A stretch of DNA of 64,000 nucleotides from positions 1-64,000 of the forward strand of contig JAIXMR010000040.1 of assembly GCA_025677835.1 (NCBI GenBank). Direction: 5' to 3'. This stretch comes from Sporodiniella umbellata (taxonomy: Eukaryota; Mucoromycota; Mucoromycetes; Mucorales; Rhizopodaceae). The translations under genes and the position numbers were made by a program. The notes beneath the pieces are model-generated. The model ran no database searches. It saw only the letters and a program-made list of their open reading frames with translations, and was not told the origin of the DNA. Shown piece by piece: positions 44,828-56,661 of this stretch. The first letter of the stretch is position 1. The number at the start of each line of letters is the position of its first letter.

Positions 44828-45178
44828 AATTCTTCGACACACATATATATACAACACAAATGCTTTTCAGTATAATGAGCTACACTTGTTTTTACTTTCT
44901 TTTCTTTTCTTTTTCCTTCCCCCGCTTCGTTTACTTTGTAATCTACCAACACATATATATTTTTACTGCACTACTACCTACAATAAATTGAATACTCATC
45001 ACTTGTATTTTATTAAACAAAAGTTCGATACAATGTCTTTCTGAAACTCAAAAACGCCTTATATATAGATACTAAGTATAAATGTTGTCGAAGCTCTACT
45101 TCTTTAAAGGAGAATAAAACAAGGGATACAGTGTGAGAGCTTTTTTATTTTATTTTATTTTCTTGTCAACGGTATATA
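44828..45178. other. Convergent spacer, wall-sensor-like / GT15
   Basis: AT-rich 350 bp with AATAAA-type words on both strands. The plus-strand frame seen here overlaps the real gene out of frame. Nothing else seen. Confidence 0.6.
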
Positions 45179-46703
45179 CTAAGGCAATATTGCAGGAGGC
45201 TCAATGTTTTTTGTGTTCATAAAACTCTTCATGTTGTTAAGAAGAGGAGGATCGATGATCTTCAACAACCTTTTTAAGCAACTGTCTTGATAAAGATCTA
45301 AAACGAAAATACTTAGCATGCATTCCAAAAAAAAAAAAAAAAAAAAAAAAAAAAGATTGTACCATAATTCACCCTCACATCACAGCTACAGTCTCTTAAT
45401 AGAGTTTCATCATAAGGACAATGTGTAGCAATAGAATGTGTATATCCGATTTCGTTAAAGAATTGTATCTCTTCTTTTTTCAAAAAGAGAGCAGCTGCTA
45501 TTGTCTGTACAGGTGCATCGCCCCATCTATGAATCGTATAAGCAAAGTCGTACTTTTTCTTTTTTTTCTTTTACCTTTCATAAAAGAAATTCCCAGTCTT
45601 GTCTAAATGCTCAAAGTATTTTTGATAGGCTTCTGATCTAAAAAAGGATAGATCTGCTATCTGAAAGTTTGACCAAAAATGGCAGTAGTTGTAATCTTCT
45701 TCTCTTTCGTTATATATCCAAGGATAGATGGTAGCGTTTTCATCTAAAACGTACTCTGGATAGTTGGTTCTAAATTCATTTACTCTCTTCCACAAAGTTG
45801 GAACATGTAGTGGGGATTCTTTCATAGTAATGACAAAGCCTAAATTTGATTTTGAAAAAAGTTAACGATTGTTTTCTTTTTTCTTTATGTATATGTACCA
45901 AGTTTCTTATTGTTTTCCTTCATGACCATAAACATGTCCTTGTTCATATTACAGCTATAGTCAGCCCCTGGTTCCACTCTCCAAGTATACTCGACATCTT
46001 TAAATAAAGGATGGTGAAAAAACAACCCAGAATGATAACGCAAGAGCTGATGGTGAGACAACTTTGCTGTTCTTTGATCGTCTCCATACTCTTGGTCCGA
46101 GATTATTTCTTCAGCCCGGGCTACATCAACCCAGTAAGGATATTCCCAAGCTTCCAAATCAATTTTTCCGAAAAACACGGGTGCCTTGATGACCCGCTTT
46201 ACATACTTTCGAAAATCAGCAGAAAAATGCTGATTGTTTAAGATGATCCAAGGATACTGTGTGCCGTTTTTCATGTGAGTTTCCATGGAGGCAATCACGG
46301 CTCTTGCGTCGTTTGATTTCTCGTTTCTTACAATCATATAATACGCACCCTTGACTGGTAAATTTTCCCAGATTTCGGTAGGAATCATTTGGTCAGGCAA
46401 AAACTCTGGCTTCAAATGACTTGGCCTCTTGCGGTCTATATCCTTGATTTGCTGCTCCCATCGAGTATTACTACTCGAAGACTCAGGCGCTTGTTGGTTA
46501 CAGAAGTACTGAATGATAGCAGCGTCTTTAGTATCAAAGTTGTTGGACAGCGAACCCCATTGCATCTTTCTACCAACAAAAAGACATATCAGGCCGAGTA
46601 TGACGAACCCAATCACACGTGTGGTTGTTTTTGATAGCTGCCGCCGCGGATAAGACTGCTTGTCCTTATTTTGTGGATCAGGACTCTCTAATAAATGAAT
46701 CAT
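45179..46703 (-). CDS. Alpha-1,2-mannosyltransferase, Kre2/Mnt1 family (GT15)
   Basis: Exons 46703-45899, 45839-45575, 45526-45363 and 45297-45179 give 450 residues in phase. Type II Golgi protein: short cytoplasmic tail, signal anchor (RVIGFVILGLICLFVGRKM, about 29-47), stem, then the GDP-mannose-dependent catalytic domain. Visible GT15 stretches: GAYYMIVRNEKSNDARAVIA, YPWIILNNQHFS, KIDLEAWEYPYWVD, SHHQLLRYHSGLFFHHPL, YTWRVEPGADYSCNM, YNYCHFWSNFQIADLSFFRS and RWGDAPVQTIAAALFL. These enzymes extend O- and N-linked mannans on wall glycoproteins. The final exon carries the conserved YQDSC. Confidence 0.95.
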
Positions 46704-47578
46704 CTATACAGGAAAGAAAAAGAAGAGTAAAAAAAAAGTAGAATGCCCTTTTTCTTTATTATTGTTATTGTTATGTTCTATTAAAAAATAAACACAAATT
46801 TAAAAACGGGAATGTTTCCTTTACCTAAAGAGGAGAAGTTATTAAATTCAAGATTCTATTTCTGCAGGTCCAAATTCCATGAAACAACGATACATTTTTT
46901 TTTCTATGGATGTAAAATTACTTTCTCCTCGATTTATGGCGATTGATATTACTATTTAATAACGTGGCCTTTCATTTTATTGATAAAAAAAAGTTTGTAT
47001 ATAGTTTCATTTTTTCTTTTGACAAACAAAAGACATTAAGCTACAATTTGTCGAAAAAAAGGTTTAAACATATATTTTTGTGTAATACATGGCCCTGGCT
47101 CAGTATTTGGGTTCTTTAAAAAGCGAGTAAGCACTGGTGGAAGTTAGCCTCTGTGTAAAACACACCCATAAATATTCACTCTTATGATCGACGTAAAGAA
47201 ACCTCTGTGTTCCTTTTTGCTTTGTTTAACACAGAACTGATAGCATGTCGCTCAAAGTTCAATTTTCCGAAAATTTATAGACAAGAGTGTTTGCTTTGTT
47301 TGATAAATATATGTTTTGACTGATATCCAAGTAAGTTTGAGCTTCTCATTCAATAAATTTATTGTACTTTAGTTCAATGTAATGTTCTATTTATATGTGT
47401 GAAGGTCTTGTTTTCGTTTTGGAAAGTGTTTGCTCGGAAAAAATAACTAAAAGTCTGAAAAGTTTTAGTATGAAGAAACAAGATGAAAAAAAAGGCATCG
47501 GGCCTTTTTTGTTTTCTATAAAACGTCCGAAACTTAGGCTCTACAATGACAAAAGCTTACCATCTTTCTCTTTTTTTT

Positions 47579-47620
<42 letters not shown>

Positions 47621-47648
47621 TTAGCCGTTTGTTCCTATAAACAAGAGT
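46704..47648. other. Divergent spacer GT15 / VID27
   Basis: AT-rich, about 950 bp. A CT microsatellite (47584-47617) lies about 30 bp upstream of the VID27 ATG, in its 5' UTR or core promoter. No gene seen. Confidence 0.5.
47584..47617 (+). repeat. (CT)n microsatellite / pyrimidine tract before VID27
   Basis: About 16 CT units just upstream of the VID27 start. CT-rich blocks are common core-promoter features in filamentous fungi, so it may be functional rather than mere slippage. Confidence 0.9.
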
Positions 47649-50422
47649 ATGTTTGATATAACAGATAGAAACGCTGCTCTACCTTCTTTTTCAAACAAAA
47701 AGAAAAATTTGATCACTTTAAAATATGGAGAATTTTCTTGCTATTTTAACGAAGGACACCGTACAGTGAGGCATATACTGTAAGTAGCTATACCGTTTTT
47801 GATAGACAAGCATCTGTATAAAAAACAAAAACAAAATTAGATATAAAAACGCAGAAATCAATTTAGAATCCGAAGAGGAACCTTTTACTTACAATCTCGT
47901 TGTCTCTGGTGTTTCTGATCCAAACAGTTTATGTACAAAAACAGATGGGTTATATGAGATTTTTTTATGTAAATCTGTACGACTTCTAATTAAACGAATG
48001 TATACACTTTATATTTAGATGACTGTAAGCAGAGATTCAGAATGAGTGGCTTAATGGAATTAAGAATTTACCGTATCAATATGAATCAGGATATATGTCT
48101 CACCTGGGTCGATAAGGTATATTTATTAAATGAGATGTATCAAACCAACTCAAGCCAAATTACTCTGTTTTATTTAGGATAATAATGAAGCATATGAATT
48201 CATATGCAAAAGAGCTGTCACTGAAGAGAATGCCCAAACGTTCATGTCTGTTGCTTATGAGTGCATTTACGAAGAAGAATACAAAACCTCTAGATGTTTT
48301 ATTGTCCCAGAGAAAATCAGTGCGCTTTATTCTCCGTAAGTAGTTGTAAAAAAAAAAAAGGAAAGAAACTGGAGCCAATGTATACGTCTACCAAAAGCCA
48401 CATGGAGAGCAAAGCATGCTCTAGTGTTTTGAAGGCAAAGTGCGAAGTCTATGGAAAATTTATTCCAGAAGATTTAAATCAAGAGCCCGTTACTTCCTTT
48501 ATCAGCTATGTACCCTTCACTGGTACTGAGGCTATAGATGGTCAATGCCTGTTCTCTTTTGATGCTGATTTGTATATCTACCGACCAGATATTCGAGATT
48601 ATATCTTTAGTGGAGATATGTCAGCTAAAGTGATTCAAGCCGAAGCTTATACTTGTAAGAGCCTCTAAAAAAAAAGTAAGGTTTTTTTTTTCTTAGATAA
48701 ATTATAGACTATTTGAATACCCAAGGAACCAACATAGCGCCCATTTCTCAAAGAATCAGTAATGATATGAATTTACTCTTTGTATATGAAAATATGGCTT
48801 TTTGCTGGAATTACACAGAAAACAAACGCGTCTACGCTTTCAAAGCGGTCTTGAAAGAAAAAAAAACTTTTGAAGCTCTCAGAGAGTTAATCACCATATC
48901 GATATTTGAAACATCCTCCAATACTTTATTCTCAAGACACAAAGCAAGTAGTTTTTTAAACAAAAAAAAAAAAAAAAACTCTCCTCATATACCAAACAAC
49001 ATGTTAAGTTTATAATACGACACTCTTTTTTATATACTATTGTTATCTTTAGAGATCCAATCAAGACTATATAGTAAACACGTTTACTAACATCAACCCG
49101 TGTTTCGAAAGCTCAGATCAAGAAAACGGTAGGAGAACAAGACAGAAAAAGAAAGAGGCTAACACGCTTTTGTTATTTAGATATGAGCCATCTTCAAAAA
49201 GTGGACTCAGGCGTATGCTTACCAAACATTGTGGAGCAGGAAAGATTCCCTAAACCCAAGGAGAATATGTTCTATAAAGACACAGAAATCAAGAACTCAT
49301 TTTTGACTACTTGTGAAGATATCCGCCTTTCTTTTTTGATCCGTAGCAACAAGATTGGTATTTACTCCCAAGGCAGTGAATCCCCTCTTGATTTTGTCTG
49401 TTCAATTGATAATCTTCAAACAGTCAGTCAACCAGAGCCTTTCTATCCCACAATGGGCATGTTTCATAATCAAGGCCAAAACTTTTTGATGTGCGATAAA
49501 GAAAAGCAGAATAATATGGTATACAACCTAGATACAAAGCTAGGTACAATTGTAGAAGAATGGAGTGTTGAAGACGAAGATCCATGTAGGTTTTATATCC
49601 AAAAAAAAAAAAAAAAAAAAAAAAAAAACCCTTTTTGTATTCGCCTAAAAAAAAATAGTGATTGCCATCTGCCCAAGTTCACATACCTTCAAGTCTGATC
49701 ATTTGCAGACTCTGGTTGGTATCACACCCAATACTTTGTTTCGAATCGATCCTCGTCAAGAGAGTACGAACAAGATTTATAATGCAGAGAGCAAACGATA
49801 TTCAAGTCGACCCGAGTTTTCTACCGTCACCTCCTGTGCAAAGTATGTGGCTGTCGGTAGTCAGAAGGGTGTGGTTCGCGTATTTGATGCGCTTCATACG
49901 GTGGCTTCTATCACGCTGCCTCCTATGGGTGAACCTATTCTGAGCTTGTCAATCACAGCAGAAGGTCACTATGTGCTTGCGACATGCACGGATTTTCTAG
50001 TGTTAATGCATACCGTCTCGATAGAACAAGCTGTGACTCTAAGGATACTGCCTGAGCATGTCATCTTGATGAACGAAACTATATCTTTTCAAAATGCTTA
50101 TTTCGATACACATAATAACATTATCTGTGTAAATTATCTAAAAAAAACCCCCAACGATGAAAACTTTTGATACTTACCCTTAATTGATAGACAACCGGAT
50201 CCTTTATTGTATTTTGGAACTTTAGAAAGGTTTGCCAAGGGCAAATTAATAGTTACAAGATGGAAAGACTAGACACACACATCGTTTCTAGTGTTAGTAT
50301 TTCAAGTCAAGATGTCTTGGTAGCTGTAAGATAATGCCTACTGGATACATATCTATATGCATATACTCATTCATTTTTAGTTTGAAAATCAAGTGGCTAA
50401 AGTAACAAAAAGTCGTTGCTGA
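47649..50422 (+). CDS. VID27: Vid27-like protein (vacuolar import and degradation family)
   Basis: Eleven exons (47649-47779, 47841-47932, 48019-48116, 48178-48335, 48398-48654, 48708-48943, 49053-49128, 49181-49585, 49659-50128, 50191-50325, 50381-50422) give 699 residues, all phases consistent. The N-terminal third resembles the Vid27 PH-like part; the C-terminal third is the conserved beta-propeller: LVGITPNTLFRIDPRQ, TSCAKYVAVGSQKGVVRVFD, ITLPPMGEPILSLSITAEGH, YVL-ATCTDFLVLM, SFIVFWNFRKVCQG. Yeast Vid27 was found through the vacuolar degradation of gluconeogenic enzymes; its molecular role is unclear. The donor of exon 6 is either GC (AAA|GCAAGT at 48944) or a GT four bases on, each with its own acceptor. 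Confidence 0.88.
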
Positions 50423-50606
50423 AAGAGACAATAATAATAACCAAAAAAAGTAAAGTGTCTTTTTTCTTTTATTACATGTTGTTCATTGCAAACAAACAGA
50501 CAAAAAAAAAAGAAAAGAAAAAAGGGAAGGTGAGAAAGGAATAATGGAAAGGAAAAAAAATGTACAGAGTAGAAAGTGATGAAGAGAAAGAAAGAAAAAA
50601 GAGGTC

Positions 50607-51695
50607 TTATTCAGGAGCGTGAGAGAAAAGATAAGATACTGATTCACCATTATGAGTTCTACGGATGGCTTCAGCAAGTGTAGGTGAGATATCAATGATG
50701 TCAAGTTTGGGACAAGCAGCCTTGTTGAAAAAAAAAAAAAAAAGAATTTAGCTTTATCTGTTTCGTATATGAATAGATTGATTCTTACCATTTTATCTTG
50801 ATGAGGAATTGTGTTGGTTACCACAAGTTTTTCAATCACAGAGTCATTAATGACTTGGATAGCCTTGCCAGAAAGAATGCCGTGAGCAACGATAGCATAT
50901 ACTTTGATAGCACCGTTTTCAACCAACGTCTTGGCAGCTAAACCAAGCGTACCGCAGGTATCTGCCATATCATCTACCAAAATAGCAATTTTACCTTGAA
51001 CATCGCCTACCAAAACCATGCGAGAAACCTCATTGGCTCTCTTACGTTCTTTGTGAATCAAAGCAAAATCGAGCTCGAGACGGTCAGCAATAGAAGTAGC
51101 ACTAAATAAAAGGAATGGTTGAGTATACTAAAAAAAAGAGGGGGCCTTCTTTTCTTTACCGTTTAGCACCACCAGCATCTGGAGAAACAATGATAGCGTT
51201 TTTCCAGTCATGAATTTGAGTACGGATATATTTAATCATGGAAGGTTCACAATACAAGTTGTCCACAGGAATATTGAAAAACCCTTGGATTTGAGAAGCA
51301 TGAAGATCCATGGTGATAACATGGTTAGCACCAGCAACAGTCAGCATATTGGCTGTCAACTTGGCTGTGATTGGAGCACGCGACTTGTCTTTCTTGTCTT
51401 GTCGAGCATAAGGGAAACAAGGAATGACGGCTGTGATTCGACGAGCAGAAGCTGTTTTGCAAGCGTTGATCAAGATCAAGAGTTCCATCAAGTTATCGTT
51501 AATTTCACCACAACCAGATTGGATAATAAACACATCTTCGTCACGAACAGATTCGCCCACAGTGACAGAGGTCTCTTGGTTAGAGTACTTCATGACAACA
51601 GCCTTGGCCAAGTCAATACCCATACGGCTAGCAACTAATTTGGCTAGTTCAGGGTGGGAGTTACCGGTGAATATTTTGATGGCGTTATCAGACAT
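50607..51695 (-). CDS. PRS: Ribose-phosphate pyrophosphokinase (PRPP synthetase)
   Basis: Exons 51695-51160, 51101-50789 and 50720-50607 give 320 residues, the class I length. The enzyme makes PRPP from ribose-5-phosphate and ATP for purine, pyrimidine, His, Trp and NAD synthesis. Conserved text: [52 protein letters not shown], the metal-binding [12 protein letters not shown] (130-140), [11 protein letters not shown], and the PRPP loop [13 protein letters not shown]. The C-terminus [18 protein letters not shown] is typical. No large internal insertion of the kind in yeast Prs1 or Prs5 is present, so it should be a catalytic type such as Prs2-4. Converges with VID27 (184 bp between stops). Confidence 0.97.
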
Positions 51696-54421
51696 TGCTT
51701 GTTTTTTTTTTCTGTATGGATTTGGCGTGAGGTATTTATCAAGCGTTTCCCTCTTTTAAGTATTTACAATCAAGAAAAAGCTGTTAGAAAAAAAAAAAAA
51801 AAAAAAAAACTTTAAAAAAAGTCCCAATTCACAGTCCGATATGACTCTTTCGATTTAAGATGGAAAAAAAAAAAAATTAGAGAGAATAGCTCTATATGGC
51901 AAGCAAGTGGCTCTTTTACTTTTTAGCGTAGTCCAATTTAAGCAAAATCAGCTTGAAAATGTGTGGGGATCTTTCGCGGATACCGCAAAGCTCTAAAACA
52001 CAAGTTTTAGTCTTTTCTGTCAAGTACGGTTGTTTGTATTGAGCTTTAAAGTAGAGTCATAAAAGAATTTTTTTTCTAAACACGTATCTGACAAGGTAAA
52101 GCCTCCGTTTGAATTAAAAGTAGAATACTTTCCTGTTTTCTAGTATATTACTAGACTATTTATCTATATATTTATGTCTATGGCCGACTATTAAAGCAAA
52201 TGTCTCATGAATTGAGGTCAAGAGGGATATTTTCTTGCTCTTAAGCTTTTTCGATCCAACGCCCTTTACAATGAAGTCGGGATGTTTTAAATTGCGACGG
52301 TGCACCTGTAATGGCTTATTTGACTTGTATAGCAAAGAGTCAAAGATTACAAGACAATCAAATGGTTGAAAAGCAGTCTTGGTACCTATGAATGTATTTT
52401 TTGTTTGTTAATTAACCAGCACAAGCTCAAATAAAGACTTTTTTTCGGTTATTACGAAAGACGATTTCTTATTTATCAGAAAAAAAAAAGAAAAGTGTAA
52501 GGCTTCAGTTGTCTAAGGACACTTGACTTCAACGTGTTTTTTTTATATATCTTTAAGAAAGGGTAGCTTACAGCACTTTGAAGTTTGCCAACAGATCGGT
52601 TTTGTATCAAAGAAGCCGCTATTTTGTCTTGACAGAACAAAACATAGACTACGAAAAAAGAGAAAAGCACTAAAGACTAACTAGTAAACATATAAAAACT
52701 GTAACAAAAGAGACTGGTAAAGTTTGCTTCAGTACCCTATACCTGATGTCCTTTGTGCAACGGTTAAAGGCAAGATTTTTTTTTTTTTTGATCTTGAATA
52801 CCTAAAAAGAACCAAAAACAGTAGTTTTTGCTTAGTAGACTGAATCAAGCTTTAAAACAGACAAGTTTTTTGTGAGCTCAAGTTTCTTAATTTTTGGATC
52901 TTTTTAGCAGGTAATTCCAAGTAGGACAGGGTTTGTTGACATTCAGAAGATAAAGAAATAACCGAGGCTGACAGATGTTCTGTTTACTAGTCTTTTTTTG
53001 TATTCTCTATTGTCTTTCCTCTCTCTTTTGTATATTAAAAAAGGTCTGGGTCAGACTGGGGTCACTGTGGGATCACATGTTTATTTCAAACTTCATCTCC
53101 GCGTCTCCTCTCCTCTGTAAAGAAGTGATTGTTGATGTATATTTTACCCTCTTAAATTACAAACTCCTTTGGTTTTTTTCTTTTTTTTGCTGAGCACACA
53201 AATTCTTTGAGTCAATTTTGTAATAACAAAAATGACACTCGGTGATCACAAACGGAGCTTTCTTTCCTGCATTCGGGCGTATGAAACCCATCTCCATTCT
53301 TTTTTTTCTTTTAAAAAAACCGTGCGTTTTGTTTAAAGAGACAAGAACATGTTGTGTAGCATTGTTGATCCATTCTAAGGAGAAGCAGCAGCTTGGGTTT
53401 TATAGCGGCTTCTAACGTGACAAGGTGTTGCAAAAAGCAAATAAAGCGTTTTGCTATCTATCAATTTTGGTTCACAAGATGGGGATCCGCTCAGGTCATG
53501 AACCATTTTGGCGTACATTGCACTGTATAGAGAGGCCCGTTAGGGAGATTGAATAACAGCCTAGAAATGCGTAATGTGAACGGCTATCAGTATGATGTGA
53601 TGTATTTCGGTCTATGAAAGATATGCTGTGATGATAGTATATTTAAATGAAGGGCTAAAGTGGGACAGTGAGAGAGCTGAAACCCAAAGTATTCCTCCTC
53701 CCCTTTTGTTTGTCAGATCTACCTATTTTTGATTAACCTCTTTAAGCGCTTTTCCGAAATGACCGTCAACCCTATACTCCGCGGTAATCGTTTTTACAAA
53801 CTCTTGTGAACAGAAAACACAAAAACACAAAAAAGAAAGCTTCTCAAAAAAAAAAAAAAGTATTGGTTTTCTTAGAAAGAAAAGAGTCAAGCTTTTTTTT
53901 TTTTTTTTTTTTGATAATGTCACAATTATTATTTTAACGTAAAAATAGAACCCTTCTTATCCAAAAAAAGTGAAATACTTTAACTCAACGCGTTCTTTTA
54001 TATTTGCCCCTCCCCTTTTTTTAAAAAAAAAAATTGCAGTAACAGTTTTCAGCTTTGTTCCCTTAAAAAAGAAGAAATAAAGATGCCAAAAAAAGAAGAA
54101 AGAAAACCGTAAACGAGAAAACGCGCCACAAAGTACAACAGGCTCGTGCCAATACTAGGCCTTGTCTGTGATACAAAAGTAAGAATATGTATCTGATGTC
54201 TAGAATCCACCTGGAAACAACCGAAAAAAAAGAAAGGCAAGAACTCAGTAAAAAGTAAAGCCTCCCCTCGACTCTTATTTTTTTTTTTGTACAGAAAGTG
54301 TTTTCTACATTTGTTTTTGAAGAAAATTATCAGATATGAGGGGGAAAAAACGTGCATTTAATATTTTATTTTGGGGAAAAGATGTAAAACTTTTATATAA
54401 AAAAAGGTTTTTTATTTTTAT
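51696..54421. other. Intergenic, 2.7 kb, with one orphan exon-like frame
   Basis: AT-rich. A minus-strand frame at 53810-53723 reads EFVKTITAEYRVDGHFGKAL then KEVNQK and stop. It is preceded by an AG acceptor and T tracts and looks like the last exon of a small gene, but I found no matching upstream exons or ATG. Other frames (52975-53193 plus, 54049-54357 minus) look random. No tRNA or repeat found. Confidence 0.4.
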
Positions 54422-54856
54422 TTAAGCAAGAGACCAAGTGATTTTTCCAACTCCTTTGTTCATGTCGCCTATCACCTTCTTGAACACAACAGGAGTCAAG
54501 TCCAAATCACCTTTGCTACAGCCGGGACAGGCATCGTTGATGGTGGCAGTGGTAGAACCCTTGGGGCCTTTAATTTTGATTTTCTTTCCACACCATTTGG
54601 ACTTTTTGCTGGTATTACCATATTGAGCAACATTGAGAGCTACAATGTTTGAATTGTTGTTCTCACTAGGTCCGCAGGCACCTTTAGGACCCCCTTCACT
54701 AGCAGGGAGAAACCAGGTACCAGTGCCGGTAAAAGTACCACCGCCTCTTTTCTCCAACGTAAACTCTTGATCATCCATTCGGATGACAGGAGCTGCGTTT
54801 GTTAATCCTACAGCAGCAAAAAGAGCAATAGCGAGTAAAGAGAGTGTTCTAGGCAT
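54422..54856 (-). CDS. Small secreted RlpA-like (double-psi beta-barrel, barwin-like) protein 2
   Basis: Intronless, 144 residues. Signal peptide (MPRTLSLLAIALFAAVGLTN), then a short pro-segment ending FTLEKR, a Kex2-type site, then the RlpA-like barrel: GTGTWFLPASEGGPKGACGP, VALNVAQYGN, KWCGKKIKIKGPKG, TINDACPGCSKGDLDLTPVV, and GDMNKGVGKITWSLA. It is plainly a paralogue of the protein at 17543-17941: the four Cys and the C-terminal VGDMNKGVG-ITW block are shared. It differs by a longer pro-segment and a GPSENNNSN loop. It lies 258 bp from the LINE fragments. A TATATAAAT-like word sits about 180 bp upstream. Confidence 0.85.
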   Translation of the reverse strand: MPRTLSLLAIALFAAVGLTNAAPVIRMDDQEFTLEKRGGGTFTGTGTWFLPASEGGPKGACGPSENNNSNIVALNVAQYGNTSKKSKWCGKKIKIKGPKGSTTATINDACPGCSKGDLDLTPVVFKKVIGDMNKGVGKITWSLA

Positions 54857-55113
54857 TTTTGTATTTGTATGTATGTGTGTGTGTATGTGTTTGTCTATGA
54901 TTAAAAATGAAAGGAAATTTCTGTAGTTGGGTTTTAAGAAAAAGAAAAAGAGAAAGGATTAAACGGCCAGCGTAAAAAAAAAAATAAAAGTTATTAAAAA
55001 TAAAATTCCCCCAAGAACATCCAAATGGTCTGGTATTTATATATATCAAGCGAGAGTCAATTTATACACCTTTTCCCAAAATGATGTCGCACTAATTTTT
55101 TTTTGTATAACGT

Positions 55114-55447
55114 TTTATTCATGTGGACACCAATAGGTGGTCACTTTAAAATAAAACAGCGTATTAGCTGAGATTCATCTTGTTTTCACTATGAATCTTC
55201 CTCAGAAGTGGTTCTGGCAGCAGCTTCATCGGCCCAATAGTTCTAGTGTATTCGCCAAATACTGAGTGTCCTGCAAGCTATAACAGTCCAACTGTCTAGT
55301 TCTCACTGTTTTTGGATTTGTAGTTTTTTATTTGAAGGTTTTAGTATATATCACATTTTCAATTGTTCAGATTTTTCTAAAAAGGCGATGAGCAATGACG
55401 GACCAGACCTTTCTTTTGAGCGGACATTCTCGCAAGAAGTGTTCATC
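55114..55447 (+). repeat. Inverted repeat, left arm (334 bp)
   Basis: Reverse complement of 56732-57065 over its whole length, no mismatch seen by eye. Outer ends are LINE 3' termini. Confidence 0.85.
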
Positions 55448-56660
55448 GCTTTCAATTTGGTCGCAGTCTGTACATCAGTCATCGGTTACCTGGGTTTTTG
55501 TTATATTAGACAGCCTTTGTCTTGTTGGCAGTTTATTGTGTAGTAACCTCCACATTATGTTGCGTGCTGAATTCGGGATAGAGATGTTCCAGAAGCGTTT
55601 TCAGGTTTTCTTTGTGAGCTGAGAATACGAGCCCGATAACTCTGTCAAAGAAGGTAGGTCTTGCTGTCTAAACCATTTGGTTATAACTTCCGTCAGCATA
55701 GTGTCATCATTCAATTCTGAGATATCATTACATTACAATCGGGCGTTAGTTTATACAAAACTTTAACATCTATTGTCGGTTATCGTTTTTTTTTTTTTTT
55801 TTTTTTTTTTGAAAGTTTAATAGATTTCTCTGTCAAATATCTGCTTTAGCTGTATCTAAGTCGAATATTCATGGGCTGGTTTTCTCAGTCTAGTTGATGT
55901 ATAGGAGGTCTTAGGGCTGAGTTTGCCAGTCCCGTTGTAAAAAAAAAATGGATCTGGCCTCGTTTTAACATAAGCACAGTCCCGCTGTAAAATGGTACTT
56001 TGGTTTACCCAATTACCTAGAAGGCACCTCAACTCACCCAGTTGGATGAATGGCTATCATAAAATCAAGCGAGAGGACCGTTTGCTCGAATGGGGAGGCC
56101 TCTTTCTTATCTTGGTTTTCTGCAATAGTCAAATTTTACAAAAGGGAATTTCTTTGTTTCAAGAAATTCAAGAGGACCCAAAATGCGAACTATGCCGAAC
56201 ACGATTGAGTAGTACTGTGCTAGCAGCCGTACTCTTCCTCAGAAAGGGGAAACGACTTTGGAAAATAATTTGTGAATGCCACAGCAGTTTTTCTTCAATT
56301 TTCTTGTAGAAGCTTTTCAATTAGAGTGGACGATTTGTTAAGGGATATTCCAAGTATATGGTAGGTTGTGTGTAATTCCTATCACAACATTGACTCACGC
56401 CGTATGTGGTTAACATTTGCTGTCTAGATGGCTGTTGTTTTCCCGATAGAGATAATGCTATGACCTTACTTCTATTTACTTTGGCATCGGAAGATATACT
56501 ATCTGTGGACCGTACATCTAGAAGAGGTTGCAGTTCATTCGGTTCCTTTAAAAATACTATAGTGTCATCGACATAGACTTCAATGGCCTATGTACTCTGA
56601 AGCCTTCAATCAGCATTGAAGACCATATCGTACACAATAGCGATTCTATTGCAATATTGT
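55114..56660 (-). mobile_element. 5'-truncated, degenerate non-LTR (LINE) retrotransposon, 3' part of pol
   Basis: Read on the minus strand, fragments of a LINE reverse transcriptase occur in order. YDMVFN lies near 56640, followed by the catalytic VYVDDTIVFLKEP (Tyr-x-Asp-Asp at 56563-56577) and AKVNRSKVIALSLSGKQQPS. Next come YLEYPLTNRPL, LLNRVRHSSHFGSS, and a C-terminal zinc-type RT domain: MWRLLHNKLPTRQRL, CTDCDQIESDEHFLREC, KRKVWSVIAHRLF. A TGA sits between the zinc-domain halves, and several frameshifts separate the pieces, so it is dead. The 3' end is at about 55114 (CACATGAATAAA on the minus strand). No endonuclease part is present; the 5' end is lost where the second, opposite copy begins. 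Confidence 0.8.
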
Positions 56661-56661
56661 A

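Noticed and set aside
44223..45044. 273-residue plus frame overlapping the wall-sensor-like gene
   Set aside because: Out-of-frame reading of the Tyr/Gln tail giving Thr/Ile-rich text; the real frame has a signal peptide and membrane span.
47395..47640. 81-residue plus frame ending in Ser-Leu repeats
   Set aside because: The tail is the CT microsatellite; no ATG context or family. The real gene starts at 47649.
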